A DNA stretch of 64,000 bases from Myxococcales bacterium (GCA_016706225.1 JADJKB010000021.1:620001-684000); one strand, 5' to 3'; shown: positions 1-10,203, counted from the first letter of the stretch. Notes: generated by a model not told the origin, from the sequence alone. Numbers and translations are program-made.

Positions 1-1
1 T

Positions 2-1167
<1,166 letters not shown>

Positions 1168-1171
<4 letters not shown>

Positions 1172-2226
1172 CAGCAACGAGCACTGCGAGCGCCTACGCC
1201 CGCCACGCCACCGCCGCGCTCTTGATCACAACGCTCGTCACCGGCTCCGCCGCCGCGCAAGGCGACGCCGCTGCTGCCGAGGCGCTGTACAAAGAAGCCA
1301 AGGCGCTGGCTAAGGCAGGCAAGTACGCCGAGGCCTGCCCCAAGTTCGACGCCAGTTACAAACTCGACAAAGGCCTCGGCACTCTGGTCAACCTGGCAGA
1401 CTGCAATGAGCGCATCGGCAAGACTGCGACCGCGTGGGCGGAGTGGAACGAGGCCGCCGATCTCGCCCGCCGCGACAAAGACAAACGCGAGAAGTTCGCC
1501 ACGGACCGCCGTGACAAGCTCGAACCCAAGCTGCCGCGGCTGAAGGTCGAGGTGAAGAATCCCGTCGCCGAACTCTCCGTGCATCGCGGCGAAGTGACGC
1601 TCGAACCCGGCACCTTCGGCGTCGGCCTTCCCGTTGACCCCGGAGAGCACACCGTGACGGTGCAGCGCGGTGAGAAGGTCTTGAAGAGCGAGACCGTCAC
1701 TGCCAAGGCCAGCGAGACCGTCAGCGTGAGCTTCGATCTGGCAGCCATCGACCAGGAGTTCCCGGAGGAGAAGCCCCCGCCCCCGGTTCCGACGCAGGCG
1801 CCGACCGCCGCGCCCACTCAGGCACCCCCGCCTCCGCCGCCACCCTCGAGCTCGCAGAAGACCATCGGATACGTGGTCGGCGGTGTCGGGGTGGCAGCCC
1901 TCTTGACCGCCGGCGTGCTGGAGCTCGTCGCCCTCAACAAGAAGAGCAAGGCGGACGAACCAGACCAGTGCCTGAATGGCTACTGCAGTCCCAACGGCTT
2001 CGACACCATCGACAGCGCAAAGAGCTACGCCACCATCGGCCAGTGGGTAGGGATTGGAGGGGTGCTCTTCACCGCAGTCGGCGCGACCTTGATCCTGACC
2101 TCACCTTCGGCGCCAGAATCCCGCGCTGTGCCGGCAGCCAAGACCCGAGTCACGCCAGCGCGGGCAGCCCTCGCCCCGTACTTCGCGCCCGGCGGTGGCG
2201 GGCTCGTGTTGTCGGGAGCGCTCTGA
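1168..2226 (+). CDS. Secreted or membrane TPR/PEGA-like protein
   Basis: 352 residues. An N-terminal hydrophobic stretch ending SAAAQG looks like a signal peptide with cleavage after AAA. Residues about 33-120 are helical and TPR-like (YKEAKALAKAGKYAEACPKF, then a second helix pair with NLADCNERIGK). Next comes a beta-rich PEGA-like domain (VDPGEHTVTVQRGEKVL), a Pro-rich linker, a hydrophobic helix near residues 230-255, two Cys (CLNGYC) and a second hydrophobic helix. This architecture recurs in myxobacteria next to Ser/Thr kinases. It overlaps the upstream kinase stop by 4 bases and the next gene by 1 base (TGATG), suggesting one transcript. The function is not known; a role as envelope partner of the kinase is inference. 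Confidence 0.85.
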
Positions 2227-2618
2227 TGCTGGTCCTTCGCCCGATCGCCCCGCGAGTGCTCGCGACCTTCGGTGCGCTGGCAACACTCAGTTGTTCTGGA
2301 GTGCTCGGGATCGACGACGAGCAGGCCGACGCCGCGGATGCCGTGTGCCAGTGCCGGCCGGAAGCGCTGTCCGACTTCAACCAGTGCACGGACCTGGTGT
2401 CGGGCCGACTCCAGATCGCGACGCCGAACAAACGTAGCGCGTGGCTGGAGAGCTTCGACGAATACTGTTCCAGCGGCTGCAGCGGCGACACCTGCTTCAA
2501 CCAGCTCTATTACATGCCACCAGCCTGCACCGCGGACGGAGAGACGTGTGAGCTCGACGGCTGCGAGGATTGCTGCGCGACACCCACCCCGGGCAAGATC
2601 TGTGGCGGTGCACCGTGA
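2226..2618 (+). CDS. Small Cys-rich lipoprotein
   Basis: 130 residues from the ATG that overlaps the preceding TGA. The signal peptide ends in a lipobox, LATLSC, followed by GVLGIDDEQADAAD. About a dozen Cys residues follow (CQCRPEALSDFNQC, YCSSGCSGDTC, CELDGCEDCC), implying a disulfide-stabilised envelope protein. The segment with LSDFNQCTDLVSGRL and a later WL parallels the N-terminal region of the next gene (YDFSTCKNLVGPRL, EWL), so the two are paralogous over their first 100 residues. A longer in-frame reading starting at 1968 would overlap the previous gene by 260 bases and lacks a signal peptide, so it was not used. Function unknown. Confidence 0.8.
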   Translation: MLVLRPIAPRVLATFGALATLSCSGVLGIDDEQADAADAVCQCRPEALSDFNQCTDLVSGRLQIATPNKRSAWLESFDEYCSSGCSGDTCFNQLYYMPPACTADGETCELDGCEDCCATPTPGKICGGAP

Positions 2619-3934
2619 GCGCGCTGCAGACCTCCGCTTCGATGCGGCGTTGGTCGAGAACGGCGATTCTGGCAGTACTGCTTGGAGCGACGCTGACGCT
2701 GCTCTCGAGCTGCAGCTCGCTGCTCGGCTTCGACGACTACAGCGATTCGGCCGACGATCTGTGTGATCTCGCCGAGAAATGTTACGACTTCTCCACCTGC
2801 AAGAACCTGGTCGGGCCGCGACTCGATACCGCGAGCGCGGACGCACGCGCGGAGTGGCTCTCGCAGATCCCAGGCAAGAACTGCCTCGAGAGCTGCAGCA
2901 AGAGCCGGAAGTGCCTGAACGCCGACCCCGTGTGCGGCTCGGTCTTCACCGCCTGCGACCGTGAAGAGGAGTGCTGTGGTTTTCTCGGCGGAACCGCCCG
3001 CTGCCAACAACTGGCCAATGCTTCGACCAGCCCGGGCGTCGACTCGGACGCGGGGGCGCCTGGGCAGAAGGTGTGCTGCCGGCCTGACGGCGTCCAGACC
3101 CCGGACGCCAACTCGTGTTGCTCCGGCATCTACAACCCGAAGAACCAGGCGTGTGGCAAGAACGTGTGTCGTCCTGCGCTGGAGGACTGCACCGACGACT
3201 TGCAGTGTTGCTCGCAGTTTTGTCGCGACGGAAAGTGCGCGGAGGACCAGTGCCTGCCGCTGGGAACGCCTTGTTCGTCAGCCGACAACGACCGTTGCTG
3301 CGACGGCGCCGACTGCCTGGCCACGACGGGCACCTGCGAGTTTCCGCAGGCGTGTCGTGAGGCCTTCAAGCCATGCAGATCTACCGATCCTCCCGGCACT
3401 TGCTGCGCCGGCACGGAGTGCAAGCCCGCAGTGAACAAACACCCGACGACCGAACAGTATGACAGTTTGTGCCTGCCGACCGACAATCCCTGCATGCCCA
3501 AGGGCTACGGCTGCGCGGACACTGCGTGCTGCACCGGCCTCGAGTGCCGCCTCGGCGAGTGTAGAGCCCAGTGCAACGCCGTAGACCAAGCCTGCGGCGA
3601 CAACGGCGACTGCTGCAGCGGCAAATGCGTGGTCGGTGACCAGGGTCCCGTCTGCGCCTGCGCCCAGATCTACTGCGAGAAAGATCCCGATTGCTGCGAT
3701 GGGATCTGCATCGGAGGCGTCTGTACGGCGGCCTGCGCCAAGTCCAGCGCATGCCACGACGAATGCATTCCGGGGCCCCCGCTCCTGAAGACTCAGTCGT
3801 GCCCGAACGTCGACCCGACGTGTGTGGCGAAGGTGTGTGCGCAGGATGCCTACTGCTGCTGCGTGGAGTGGGACGCCACCTGCGTGAAAGAGGCAGTGGA
3901 TGTGAACAACTGCGGCGTCGCGGCCTGCAACTGA
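2615..3934 (+). CDS. Cys-rich lipoprotein with repeated CC modules
   Basis: 439 residues from GTG 2615, overlapping the previous stop (GTGA); ATG 2642 is an alternative. The hydrophobic leader ends LTLLSSC, a lipobox. The N-terminal 100 residues resemble the preceding protein. The rest is built from about eight knottin-like modules, each with a CC pair followed by a C-x(2-5)-C spacing (QCCSQFC, RCCDGADC, TCCAGTEC, ACCTGLEC, DCCSGKC, DCCDGIC). The last 40 residues contain CAQDAYCCCVEWDATCV, resembling a C-terminal module common in myxobacterial secreted proteins. Likely an outer-membrane or surface lipoprotein with many disulfides; partner unknown. Confidence 0.85.
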   Translation: MSALQTSASMRRWSRTAILAVLLGATLTLLSSCSSLLGFDDYSDSADDLCDLAEKCYDFSTCKNLVGPRLDTASADARAEWLSQIPGKNCLESCSKSRKCLNADPVCGSVFTACDREEECCGFLGGTARCQQLANASTSPGVDSDAGAPGQKVCCRPDGVQTPDANSCCSGIYNPKNQACGKNVCRPALEDCTDDLQCCSQFCRDGKCAEDQCLPLGTPCSSADNDRCCDGADCLATTGTCEFPQACREAFKPCRSTDPPGTCCAGTECKPAVNKHPTTEQYDSLCLPTDNPCMPKGYGCADTACCTGLECRLGECRAQCNAVDQACGDNGDCCSGKCVVGDQGPVCACAQIYCEKDPDCCDGICIGGVCTAACAKSSACHDECIPGPPLLKTQSCPNVDPTCVAKVCAQDAYCCCVEWDATCVKEAVDVNNCGVAACN

Positions 3935-3945
3935 TGCGGACCCCC

Positions 3946-3961
3946 TGGCACAGATGTGCCA
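3946..3961. promoter_or_regulatory. Perfect palindrome TGGCACA-GA-TGTGCCA
   Basis: A 7+7 base inverted repeat with a 2-base centre, 12 bases after the stop of the Cys-rich gene and 125 bases before the VWA lipoprotein start. It could be an operator for the downstream pair or a short RNA hairpin; it has no trailing T-run, so it is not a classical terminator. Assignment is inference from symmetry and position. Confidence 0.35.
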
Positions 3962-4086
3962 AATCGCTGGCCCGATGGCCGCGTTTCCTGGGAAATCTTG
4001 GGTCCAGAGCCGCGGCACGGCACGTGCTAGATTTCCGATGCACGCTCCCGGAGTCAGGTCCGGGGCGCTCGCGCTGGAGGCTACAG

Positions 4087-5694
4087 ATGAGGTCGGTGCT
4101 AGGTCAGTGGTTCGTCGCGGTGACCCTGGGCAGCCTGGCCTGCGCGTGCGCCGCCGAGTCCTCGAACGGCGGGGATGATGGCTCGATCCCAGCCGGCGCG
4201 GGCGGTTGGCTCAACAACGGCGATCCTGAAGCAGACTTCCCGACCGTCGAGTCCGGCCCCGGCGACCTCTCCACGGGCGGTGCGGGCGGCCCCGGACCGG
4301 GTAGCTTCGGCGGCGCCAATGGCACCGGCGGCTCCGGTGCGACCGCCACCAAGTCTCCCGTCAATAGCTGCCCGAACTACGATCCCAGCCTCCACAGCCA
4401 TACGCTGACAGCCGCGCCGACCGATCCCGGCAACACCGCCAGCGCCACCCGCGCTCGAGAGCAGTTGAACACCGGAAAGACGCCCGTTCCCGGGGCGGTG
4501 CGGACTTCGGACTTTTTCAACTACTTCGCGGTCCCTAGTGCAGCCGATGCACAACCCAATCAGCTAGCAGGGAAGTATGAGCTCCGGAACCGTGTCATCA
4601 ACGGGCAGGTGATTCCGGCGCAGTACGACCTGTTCGTCGGCGTCGTCGCCGGGCCGGTCTCTCCGCGGCCGCAGGTTGCGCTGACGCTATTGACCGACGG
4701 GTCGCTGACGAAGCTCGCGCTCACGCGGGTGCAGTCGACGGTCGCCGCCCTCGGCCAGGGGCTCAAGGCGGGGGACGTCGTCAGCTTGATGTCCACCGAC
4801 CCGAGCTTCGAGCCGCTCACGCTCACCTTGAGTGATCCGACAAAGGAGCTCGCCGACCTGGCACAGAACGTCAAGCTCGGGGGTGGGTCAGTCGCGAAGC
4901 GGCTGCCGGATGCCATTCTTGTCGCCCAAGAGACAGCGAAGAAGCTGCCGGCCGGGAGCTGGAACCGAATCCTCGTGATCGGGGACGGCGAAGAGGACGC
5001 CAACGCGCCGGATTACGAAGCCATCGGCTCGGCGGCGTTCAACGCCCAGATCTTCCTGACGACCGTGGGCGTGAGCCCGGAGCTCGCCTACGGCGACTCG
5101 ATTCTCTATCGCCTCAGCCATCAGGGGCGCGGGCGCTACCTGTACGTCGACTCCGAGACAGAAGCGGACAAACTCTTCTCGCCGACCCAGTTCGACGCGA
5201 TCTTCGGCATCGCTCGCGATCAGATCCGCATTCGAGTGAGCCTGCCCCAGTACCTCCGCTCTCTGGACGCCCAAGAGAGCCCAACCGCCGGCAGCGGCAG
5301 CGGCGGAACCGACAAGTACCTCGCCCCCGGCGAGTGGGCGCGCTTCGTGTTTCACCTCGGCGCATGTAGCGAGGGCTCGATCTTCGATTCGATCGATGGC
5401 GTTCAACCACTCGAGGTCACCGTGACCTCGGCATTCGCAGACGGCACCCTGAAAGCGGCGCCAGATTTCACACTGTTTTCTCATCCCGGCAAGAAACTCC
5501 TGGCCCTGAGCACCGCGACACCGGAGCTCGACCAGATGGACTCCATTCAATCGTTCGTCGACGCACTCAAGTACCCGGAGGTGACCCGCTTCACCGAAGC
5601 GACGGCGGTGCTGTCCGCCCAGAAGACCAACACCAACGTCGCAGCCGAGCTCCTCGCCTTGCTCAAGATGCACCCCAGTTACAAGACCCAATGA
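4087..5694 (+). CDS. VWA-domain lipoprotein with degenerate MIDAS
   Basis: 535 residues from ATG 4087, chosen because it begins the signal peptide (VTLGSLACAC lipobox); the open frame extends upstream without a coding signal. After a Gly-rich linker comes a region like that preceding VWA domains of the YfbK type (RTSDFFNYFAVP), then a Rossmann-like VWA fold (PQVALTLLTDGS ... NRILVIGDGEEDAN). The metal-binding DxSxS is replaced by TDGSLTK, so the ion site is probably lost. A C-terminal beta-rich region follows. The next gene is a paralogue sharing RAREQLN/RARETLN, the FFNYF-type motif and QYQLFVG-like strands. Probably envelope-attached; ligand unknown. Confidence 0.85.
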   Translation: MRSVLGQWFVAVTLGSLACACAAESSNGGDDGSIPAGAGGWLNNGDPEADFPTVESGPGDLSTGGAGGPGPGSFGGANGTGGSGATATKSPVNSCPNYDPSLHSHTLTAAPTDPGNTASATRAREQLNTGKTPVPGAVRTSDFFNYFAVPSAADAQPNQLAGKYELRNRVINGQVIPAQYDLFVGVVAGPVSPRPQVALTLLTDGSLTKLALTRVQSTVAALGQGLKAGDVVSLMSTDPSFEPLTLTLSDPTKELADLAQNVKLGGGSVAKRLPDAILVAQETAKKLPAGSWNRILVIGDGEEDANAPDYEAIGSAAFNAQIFLTTVGVSPELAYGDSILYRLSHQGRGRYLYVDSETEADKLFSPTQFDAIFGIARDQIRIRVSLPQYLRSLDAQESPTAGSGSGGTDKYLAPGEWARFVFHLGACSEGSIFDSIDGVQPLEVTVTSAFADGTLKAAPDFTLFSHPGKKLLALSTATPELDQMDSIQSFVDALKYPEVTRFTEATAVLSAQKTNTNVAAELLALLKMHPSYKTQ

Positions 5695-7244
5695 CACACC
5701 AACGTATTGCACTGCTGGCCCTCTCGACACTGACGCTGGGACTCTCCGCAGCGTGCTCGAGCTCGTCGGATTCTGGCGGCGACCTCGGAGGGCCAGGAGG
5801 CCCAAAGACGGGCGTCGGGGGAGGCTCTGGAATAGGTGGCAGCGGGGCAGCCCCAGGCGTGTCGCCCGAGGACTTTGGTTACGCTGAGGAGGCAGAGCGA
5901 TCGTTCGTCCCGCATGACGGGAAGCAAGCCTCGGCGGAGCCTCTGGTCGCAACGGTATGCGGCACCGCCGACGTCAAGTCCACAGAGGTCATCGACGCCA
6001 GTGTGCCGAACGCTCGCATCATGGCTTCGGCGACGCGGGCTCGAGAGACGTTGAACGCCCACCAGGCTCCGGTCTCCGCCAGCCTGCGCACCCAAGATTT
6101 CCTGAACTACTACGACGTCGGCCGTAGCCAGAACACCGCAGCCAGCGGGCTCAGCCTGACCGCCACGCTGCGCGCGGTGACCATCGGGACGACGCCCATC
6201 CCGCGCCAATACCAGCTGTTCGTGGGAATTCAGTCGGAACCCTTGGCAACACGCCCGCCCGTCGCGCTGACGGTGGTGGTCGACACCACGCCGTCGATGG
6301 CCGGTGAGCCCTTCGCGCGCGCGAAGAAAGCCCTGCGCGCCCTGACGGATGCTCTGGCCCCGAACGATCACCTGAGTGTGTTCGTCCCTGGACTTGGCCT
6401 CGTCTTCGACCAAACGCTAGCCGATCCGGCAGCGGAGACGCTGGGGCTCGAGGGCTCACTCGATCTCGGTGACGAGAGCACGCTGCGCGAACCCCTCGAG
6501 ACCGCTTTGTCCCACGCCACGACGCTGCTTCAGCCAAAACAGTGGAACCGCGTCGTGCTCATCAGCGATGGGCAAGGCGACCCCGCAACCCTGCCCATTG
6601 GCCCGCTCGAGTCCGCCGCCCAAGCTGGGATTTCATCGAGCAGCGTGGGCGTCGGTGGCAGCTTCGTCGTTGGCGACGCATTCCTGAACGCCGTGAGCCA
6701 GGCAGGTCACGGGAGCTACGTCTACGTCGAGGCTGCGGAAGCGGCCGACGCTTCGCTCCGGCAGCGCTTCGATCGCGTGTTTGGGCAACTCTACAAGGAC
6801 GTCAAGCTGACCGTCACGCTGCCGTGGTTCCTCACTTCGCTCGATCCGCCGTCCCAGAACGGTGGGGCCGCCGATCTGACGAAGCTCGAGTCACTGCCTC
6901 CAGACAGCGCGGCAGCGTTCGTGTTCAACCTCCAAGCCTGTCACGACAAGGTCATCCTCAAAGACGGCGCGAACTACCCGCTCTCGATCCAGGTCAGCGC
7001 AACGAACACACTGACCGATCAGCCAGCGAGCGCGGGAAAGACTCCGACGGCCACCGAGCTGCTGAACGGCTCCCCGCTCGGGCTGGACCAGGTACTCGCG
7101 ACTCAATCGTTCGTCTCTGCGCTCAAGGCCCCAACGAAGAACCGCTTCACCGAGGCCTTCGAGCGCCTGGTGCCGCTGAAACAGCCGGGAAACGCCTTCG
7201 AAGACATGTGGAGCCTGCTCGATCGCTACCCCAAGAAACCTTGA
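5691..7244 (+). CDS. VWA-domain lipoprotein, paralogue
   Basis: 517 residues; ATG overlaps the preceding stop (ATGA). Signal peptide with lipobox LSAAC at residues 18-22 and a Ser/Gly-rich linker. The N-terminal region (RTQDFLNYYDVG) and VWA core match the upstream paralogue. Its MIDAS motif is DTTPSM, a DxTxS form of DxSxS, so metal binding is plausible here, unlike its neighbour. NRVVLISDGQGDP and the glycine-rich VGVGGSFVVGDAFL mark later strands. The C-terminal region (QSFVSALKAPTKNRFTEAFERL) corresponds to QSFVDALKYPEVTRFTEATAVL upstream, confirming tandem duplication. Likely a surface or periplasmic adhesion or assembly factor acting with its paralogue (inference). Confidence 0.87.
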   Translation: MTHQRIALLALSTLTLGLSAACSSSSDSGGDLGGPGGPKTGVGGGSGIGGSGAAPGVSPEDFGYAEEAERSFVPHDGKQASAEPLVATVCGTADVKSTEVIDASVPNARIMASATRARETLNAHQAPVSASLRTQDFLNYYDVGRSQNTAASGLSLTATLRAVTIGTTPIPRQYQLFVGIQSEPLATRPPVALTVVVDTTPSMAGEPFARAKKALRALTDALAPNDHLSVFVPGLGLVFDQTLADPAAETLGLEGSLDLGDESTLREPLETALSHATTLLQPKQWNRVVLISDGQGDPATLPIGPLESAAQAGISSSSVGVGGSFVVGDAFLNAVSQAGHGSYVYVEAAEAADASLRQRFDRVFGQLYKDVKLTVTLPWFLTSLDPPSQNGGAADLTKLESLPPDSAAAFVFNLQACHDKVILKDGANYPLSIQVSATNTLTDQPASAGKTPTATELLNGSPLGLDQVLATQSFVSALKAPTKNRFTEAFERLVPLKQPGNAFEDMWSLLDRYPKKP

Positions 7245-7274
7245 GCGCAGGGCCAATCTTTGGCGGGCCGCAGC

Positions 7275-8153
7275 TCAGCGCGGTGGCCGGAGCCGCAGCA
7301 GCTTGCCGGGTTTGTCCGGCGGCTCGATGGGCGGCAGTGCCATGACCAGGCGTTCGATGACGGGGAGCGCGTGGAGCGCGGCCGCTTCGGCATGCAGCGG
7401 CGAGAAGGTCCCGTCGAAGCCGAGCACGAGCGCATAGCTCGCCGCAAACGACCGGGCGACGACGCCGAAATGTTCGTCCAAGCTGCGAGGCTCGACGGGC
7501 GACGACGGGCCGTCGGTCCACACCTCGCGCAAGCTCGCGAGTGCCGAAGCGGCAGCCAGCTCACGTCGGAACGTGGAACCGGCCCCGCTACAGCGCTCCT
7601 GCTCCCGCACCAGAAACCGAGCGCTCCAGGGATCGAGTCCTCGACCCGTCAGCCGTAGCTCGAGCTCTGCGGCGTCCCCGGCGAGCGAGACCAACTCGAA
7701 CGGATTGATTCCCGCCTGTTTCGCGCGCCGGAGCACTCCGGACAGGCGTGTCACCATGTCGACGCCGTCATCGAGGTGGCGCCTTCCCGACGTTCCCCAA
7801 ATCACGGGAGACTCGGCGTCGACCACAAAAGCGCAGGCCGCCTCGACCCGGGCCGCAAGTGCATCGAGCTCCGCGTCGAGCCTGCGCTCGATGCTGGAAT
7901 CCGATCTCAGCTCCACCCCGTCCACGCCCGCGTTCACACCGGCGAACGACTCGAGCAGCTCGACCAAACGCCTGTGTTTGTCGCCCGGATCCGCCGGGGC
8001 TTCGTTGAAAACCACCACGACTCGAAAGCCACCGGGATGAGCGGCCCAGACCAGCTTCGGGTCAGTCGGCTCCCCCCCGCCGATCTCCGCGCGCGCGTCC
8101 GCGGCGCCCAGGTCTTGGCGCACCAGGTCCAGCAGGCGCAGCAGCGAGTTCAC
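7275..8153 (-). CDS. Conserved-looking cytoplasmic protein of unknown function
   Basis: 292 residues from GTG; no signal peptide or membrane segment. It may hold two related alpha/beta halves: residues about 75-125 (EAACAFVVDAESPVIWGTSG) and about 240-285 (YALVLGFDGTFSPLHAEAAAL ending MALPPIEPP). Each resembles the strand-turn-strand plus helix of Roadblock/LC7 domains, which in myxobacteria accompany small GTPases. That is a weak visual match only, with no GTPase gene beside it. It is convergent with the VWA gene (30-base gap) and divergent from the efflux operon, sharing the 120-base intergenic region with it. Confidence 0.75.
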   Translation of the reverse strand: MNSLLRLLDLVRQDLGAADARAEIGGGEPTDPKLVWAAHPGGFRVVVVFNEAPADPGDKHRRLVELLESFAGVNAGVDGVELRSDSSIERRLDAELDALAARVEAACAFVVDAESPVIWGTSGRRHLDDGVDMVTRLSGVLRRAKQAGINPFELVSLAGDAAELELRLTGRGLDPWSARFLVREQERCSGAGSTFRRELAAASALASLREVWTDGPSSPVEPRSLDEHFGVVARSFAASYALVLGFDGTFSPLHAEAAALHALPVIERLVMALPPIEPPDKPGKLLRLRPPR

Positions 8154-8240
8154 CGTTCCGAAGGTACCGCCCCAGCCGGAGTCAATGAGAGGCTGAACCG
8201 CGGTTTTCTCCCGAGCCTCGCTCCAACGAAAAAAAACCCC

Positions 8241-8268
8241 TTGCAGACCGGCAGGCCAGCACTATTCT
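8241..8268 (+). promoter_or_regulatory. Candidate promoter of efflux operon, possibly leaderless
   Basis: TTGCAG (8241-8246), a 16-base spacer and TATTCT (8263-8268) form a sigma-70-like pair. Transcription would begin about at the ATG at 8276, and no Shine-Dalgarno sequence lies before that ATG, which fits a leaderless mRNA. An A-run (8229-8236) sits just upstream. The TetR encoded in the operon may bind here, but no clean palindrome was seen. Confidence 0.35.
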
Positions 8269-8275
8269 CAGTCGT

Positions 8276-9247
8276 ATGATAAAGAATGACTGGCGTGGTT
8301 GGCTCCCGCTCGTCGCCCTTCTGGCCCTCGGCTGCAAACCTGCAGCGCCCGAGGGAGAAGAACCTTTTCAGGGTGTGATCGAGCTGGACGAGCGGGTGCT
8401 CGGGTTCGAGGTCGGCGGCCGCGTCGACCGGGTCGAAGTGATGCGCGGCGACACGGTGAAGGACGCTGCCCCTCTGGCCGCCCTCGACTCGACCCTGGAA
8501 AAGACCAGCCGGGAAGCTCGCGCGTTCGAGGTCGAGGCCGCGAAGGCCCAGGTCGCGCTGTTGAAGGCGGGCCCACGCCCCGAAGAGCTGCGCGCTCTGG
8601 ACGCGCGCATCCGCGCGGTCCGAGCCAGTGAGACCCAGCTGGCGAAAAACCTGGCCCGAGAGCGCGAGCTGGAGAAACGGGGCGTGAGCACCCGAGCGGC
8701 GGTCGACGAAATCGAGACTCGGCTGAACATCACGGTGGCGGACCGTCAGTCCATCGAGCAGCAGCTGAAGGCACTGAAGCGCGGTGCGCGCTCTCAGGAG
8801 ATCGCCGGCGCAACTTCCCGCGCCGAGGCAGCAGACAAGACCGTGAGCCTGCAGACCGAGCGCATCGAACGCCAGGTGCTCAAGGCACCCAAGGCCGGAG
8901 TGGTCCTGGACGTCCACGTCGAATCGGGCGAGGTCGTCGCACCGGGCGCCCCAGTGGTGACGCTCGGAGATACGACCCACCCTTACGCCGACGTCTTTGT
9001 CCCCATCGGTAGGCTGGACGGGATCCAGGTCGGGGCGAAGGCCTCGGTACGCGTCGACTCGACCAACGCGGTGTTCACGGCGAAGGTCGAGCACATCGGT
9101 CGTCACACCGAATTCACACCGCGCTACCTGTTCAGCGAGCGCGAGCGACCCAACCTGGTGATGCGCGTGCGCCTGCGCATCGACGATCCGGAGGAGCGCT
9201 TGCACGCCGGCGTCCCCGCGTTCGCCAAGATCGAGCGGGCCCCATGA
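8276..9247 (+). CDS. HlyD-type periplasmic adaptor lipoprotein of an ABC efflux system
   Basis: 323 residues. Lipobox LLALGC with Cys20, then a barrel-sandwich/lipoyl first half (GFEVGGRVDRVEVMRGDTV), a long alpha-helical hairpin (residues about 65-195, Ala/Arg/Glu-rich with KNLARERELEKRG) and the lipoyl second half (LKAPKAGVVLDVHVESGEVVAPGAPVVTLGD), followed by a beta-barrel. This is the membrane-fusion adaptor linking the inner-membrane ABC transporter to TolC. It resembles YbhG-type adaptors that pair with ABC-2 permeases. Its stop overlaps the ATPase start (ATGA), and the five-gene set forms a tight operon. Confidence 0.92.
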   Translation: MIKNDWRGWLPLVALLALGCKPAAPEGEEPFQGVIELDERVLGFEVGGRVDRVEVMRGDTVKDAAPLAALDSTLEKTSREARAFEVEAAKAQVALLKAGPRPEELRALDARIRAVRASETQLAKNLARERELEKRGVSTRAAVDEIETRLNITVADRQSIEQQLKALKRGARSQEIAGATSRAEAADKTVSLQTERIERQVLKAPKAGVVLDVHVESGEVVAPGAPVVTLGDTTHPYADVFVPIGRLDGIQVGAKASVRVDSTNAVFTAKVEHIGRHTEFTPRYLFSERERPNLVMRVRLRIDDPEERLHAGVPAFAKIERAP

Positions 9248-10203
9248 AGGCCGGCGAGCCCATCATCAAGACGGAGCATCTTTCCCGGCATTTTGGCGCC
9301 TTGATCGCGGTCCGTGACTTGAACCTCGAGGTCAAGACCGGCGAGATCTTCGGCGTGCTCGGTCCCAACGGCGCCGGCAAGAGCACGACGATTCGCATGC
9401 TCTGCGGCATCCTCGACCCCACGGCCGGGCGAGGCACCGTCGTCGGCCTCGACATTGGCCGAGATGCCGAGCGCATCAAGGAGCGCATCGGCTACATGAC
9501 TCAGCGCTTCAGCTTGTACGAAGATCTGAGCGTCGAGGAGAACCTGTCCTTCTACGCCGGCATCTACGGTGTTCCGCTGCGGCGCCGGCGTGCACGCATC
9601 CGGGAGGTCCTGGAGGCGACGGGTCTCGTCGGGCGCCGGAAGCAGCTCTCCGGCACACTCTCGGGCGGCTGGAAACAACGCGTGGCGCTGGCCAGCGCCA
9701 CCATCCATCAGCCTCCGCTCCTGTTCCTGGACGAACCCACCGCGGGTGTCGACCCCGTGAGCCGTCGGGAGTTCTGGGAGCAGATCCATCGCATCTCGCA
9801 CGACGGGACGACGGTGCTCTTGACCACGCACTACATGGACGAGGCCGAGCGCTGTCATCGTCTCGCCTTCATCTTCAGCGGTGAAGTGCTCGACATCGGG
9901 ACGCCCGACGAGGTCGTTCTCCGCCGCAAGCTTCGCGTCGCGGAGCTCGAGGTAGAAGAAGCAACTCTGGCGGCCACGGCGTTGCGCGAGCATCCCGACG
10001 TCGACGAGGTCGCCCACTACGGCCACCTACTGCGCGTTGCGACGCGCAACGACGCCGACCCGGTCGCGCTCGCCGAGCAGGTGCTTGGCGCCGCAGGCCT
10101 GTCGCTCACGCGCTCTCGTGCCGCGCGGGTCACGGTGGAGGACGCCTTCGTCAGCATGGTGCGCGCGGAAGCGCGCGGCGCGAGCGAGCGGAGCGCCGCA
10201 TGA
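9244..10203 (+). CDS. ABC transporter ATP-binding protein
   Basis: 319 residues. Walker A GPNGAGKST (residues 40-48), Q-loop MTQRF (85-89), signature LSGGWKQ (139-145, with Trp in place of the usual Gln), Walker B LLFLDEP (159-165), D-loop AGVD and switch His in LLTTHYMDEAERC. The 80-residue C-terminal extension is typical of drug-efflux and CcmA/DrrA-like ATPases. It supplies energy to the permease encoded next; starts and stops overlap by 4 bases on both sides. The substrate cannot be read from the sequence; antibiotics or toxic hydrophobics are usual for this class. Confidence 0.95.
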   Translation: MKAGEPIIKTEHLSRHFGALIAVRDLNLEVKTGEIFGVLGPNGAGKSTTIRMLCGILDPTAGRGTVVGLDIGRDAERIKERIGYMTQRFSLYEDLSVEENLSFYAGIYGVPLRRRRARIREVLEATGLVGRRKQLSGTLSGGWKQRVALASATIHQPPLLFLDEPTAGVDPVSRREFWEQIHRISHDGTTVLLTTHYMDEAERCHRLAFIFSGEVLDIGTPDEVVLRRKLRVAELEVEEATLAATALREHPDVDEVAHYGHLLRVATRNDADPVALAEQVLGAAGLSLTRSRAARVTVEDAFVSMVRAEARGASERSAA

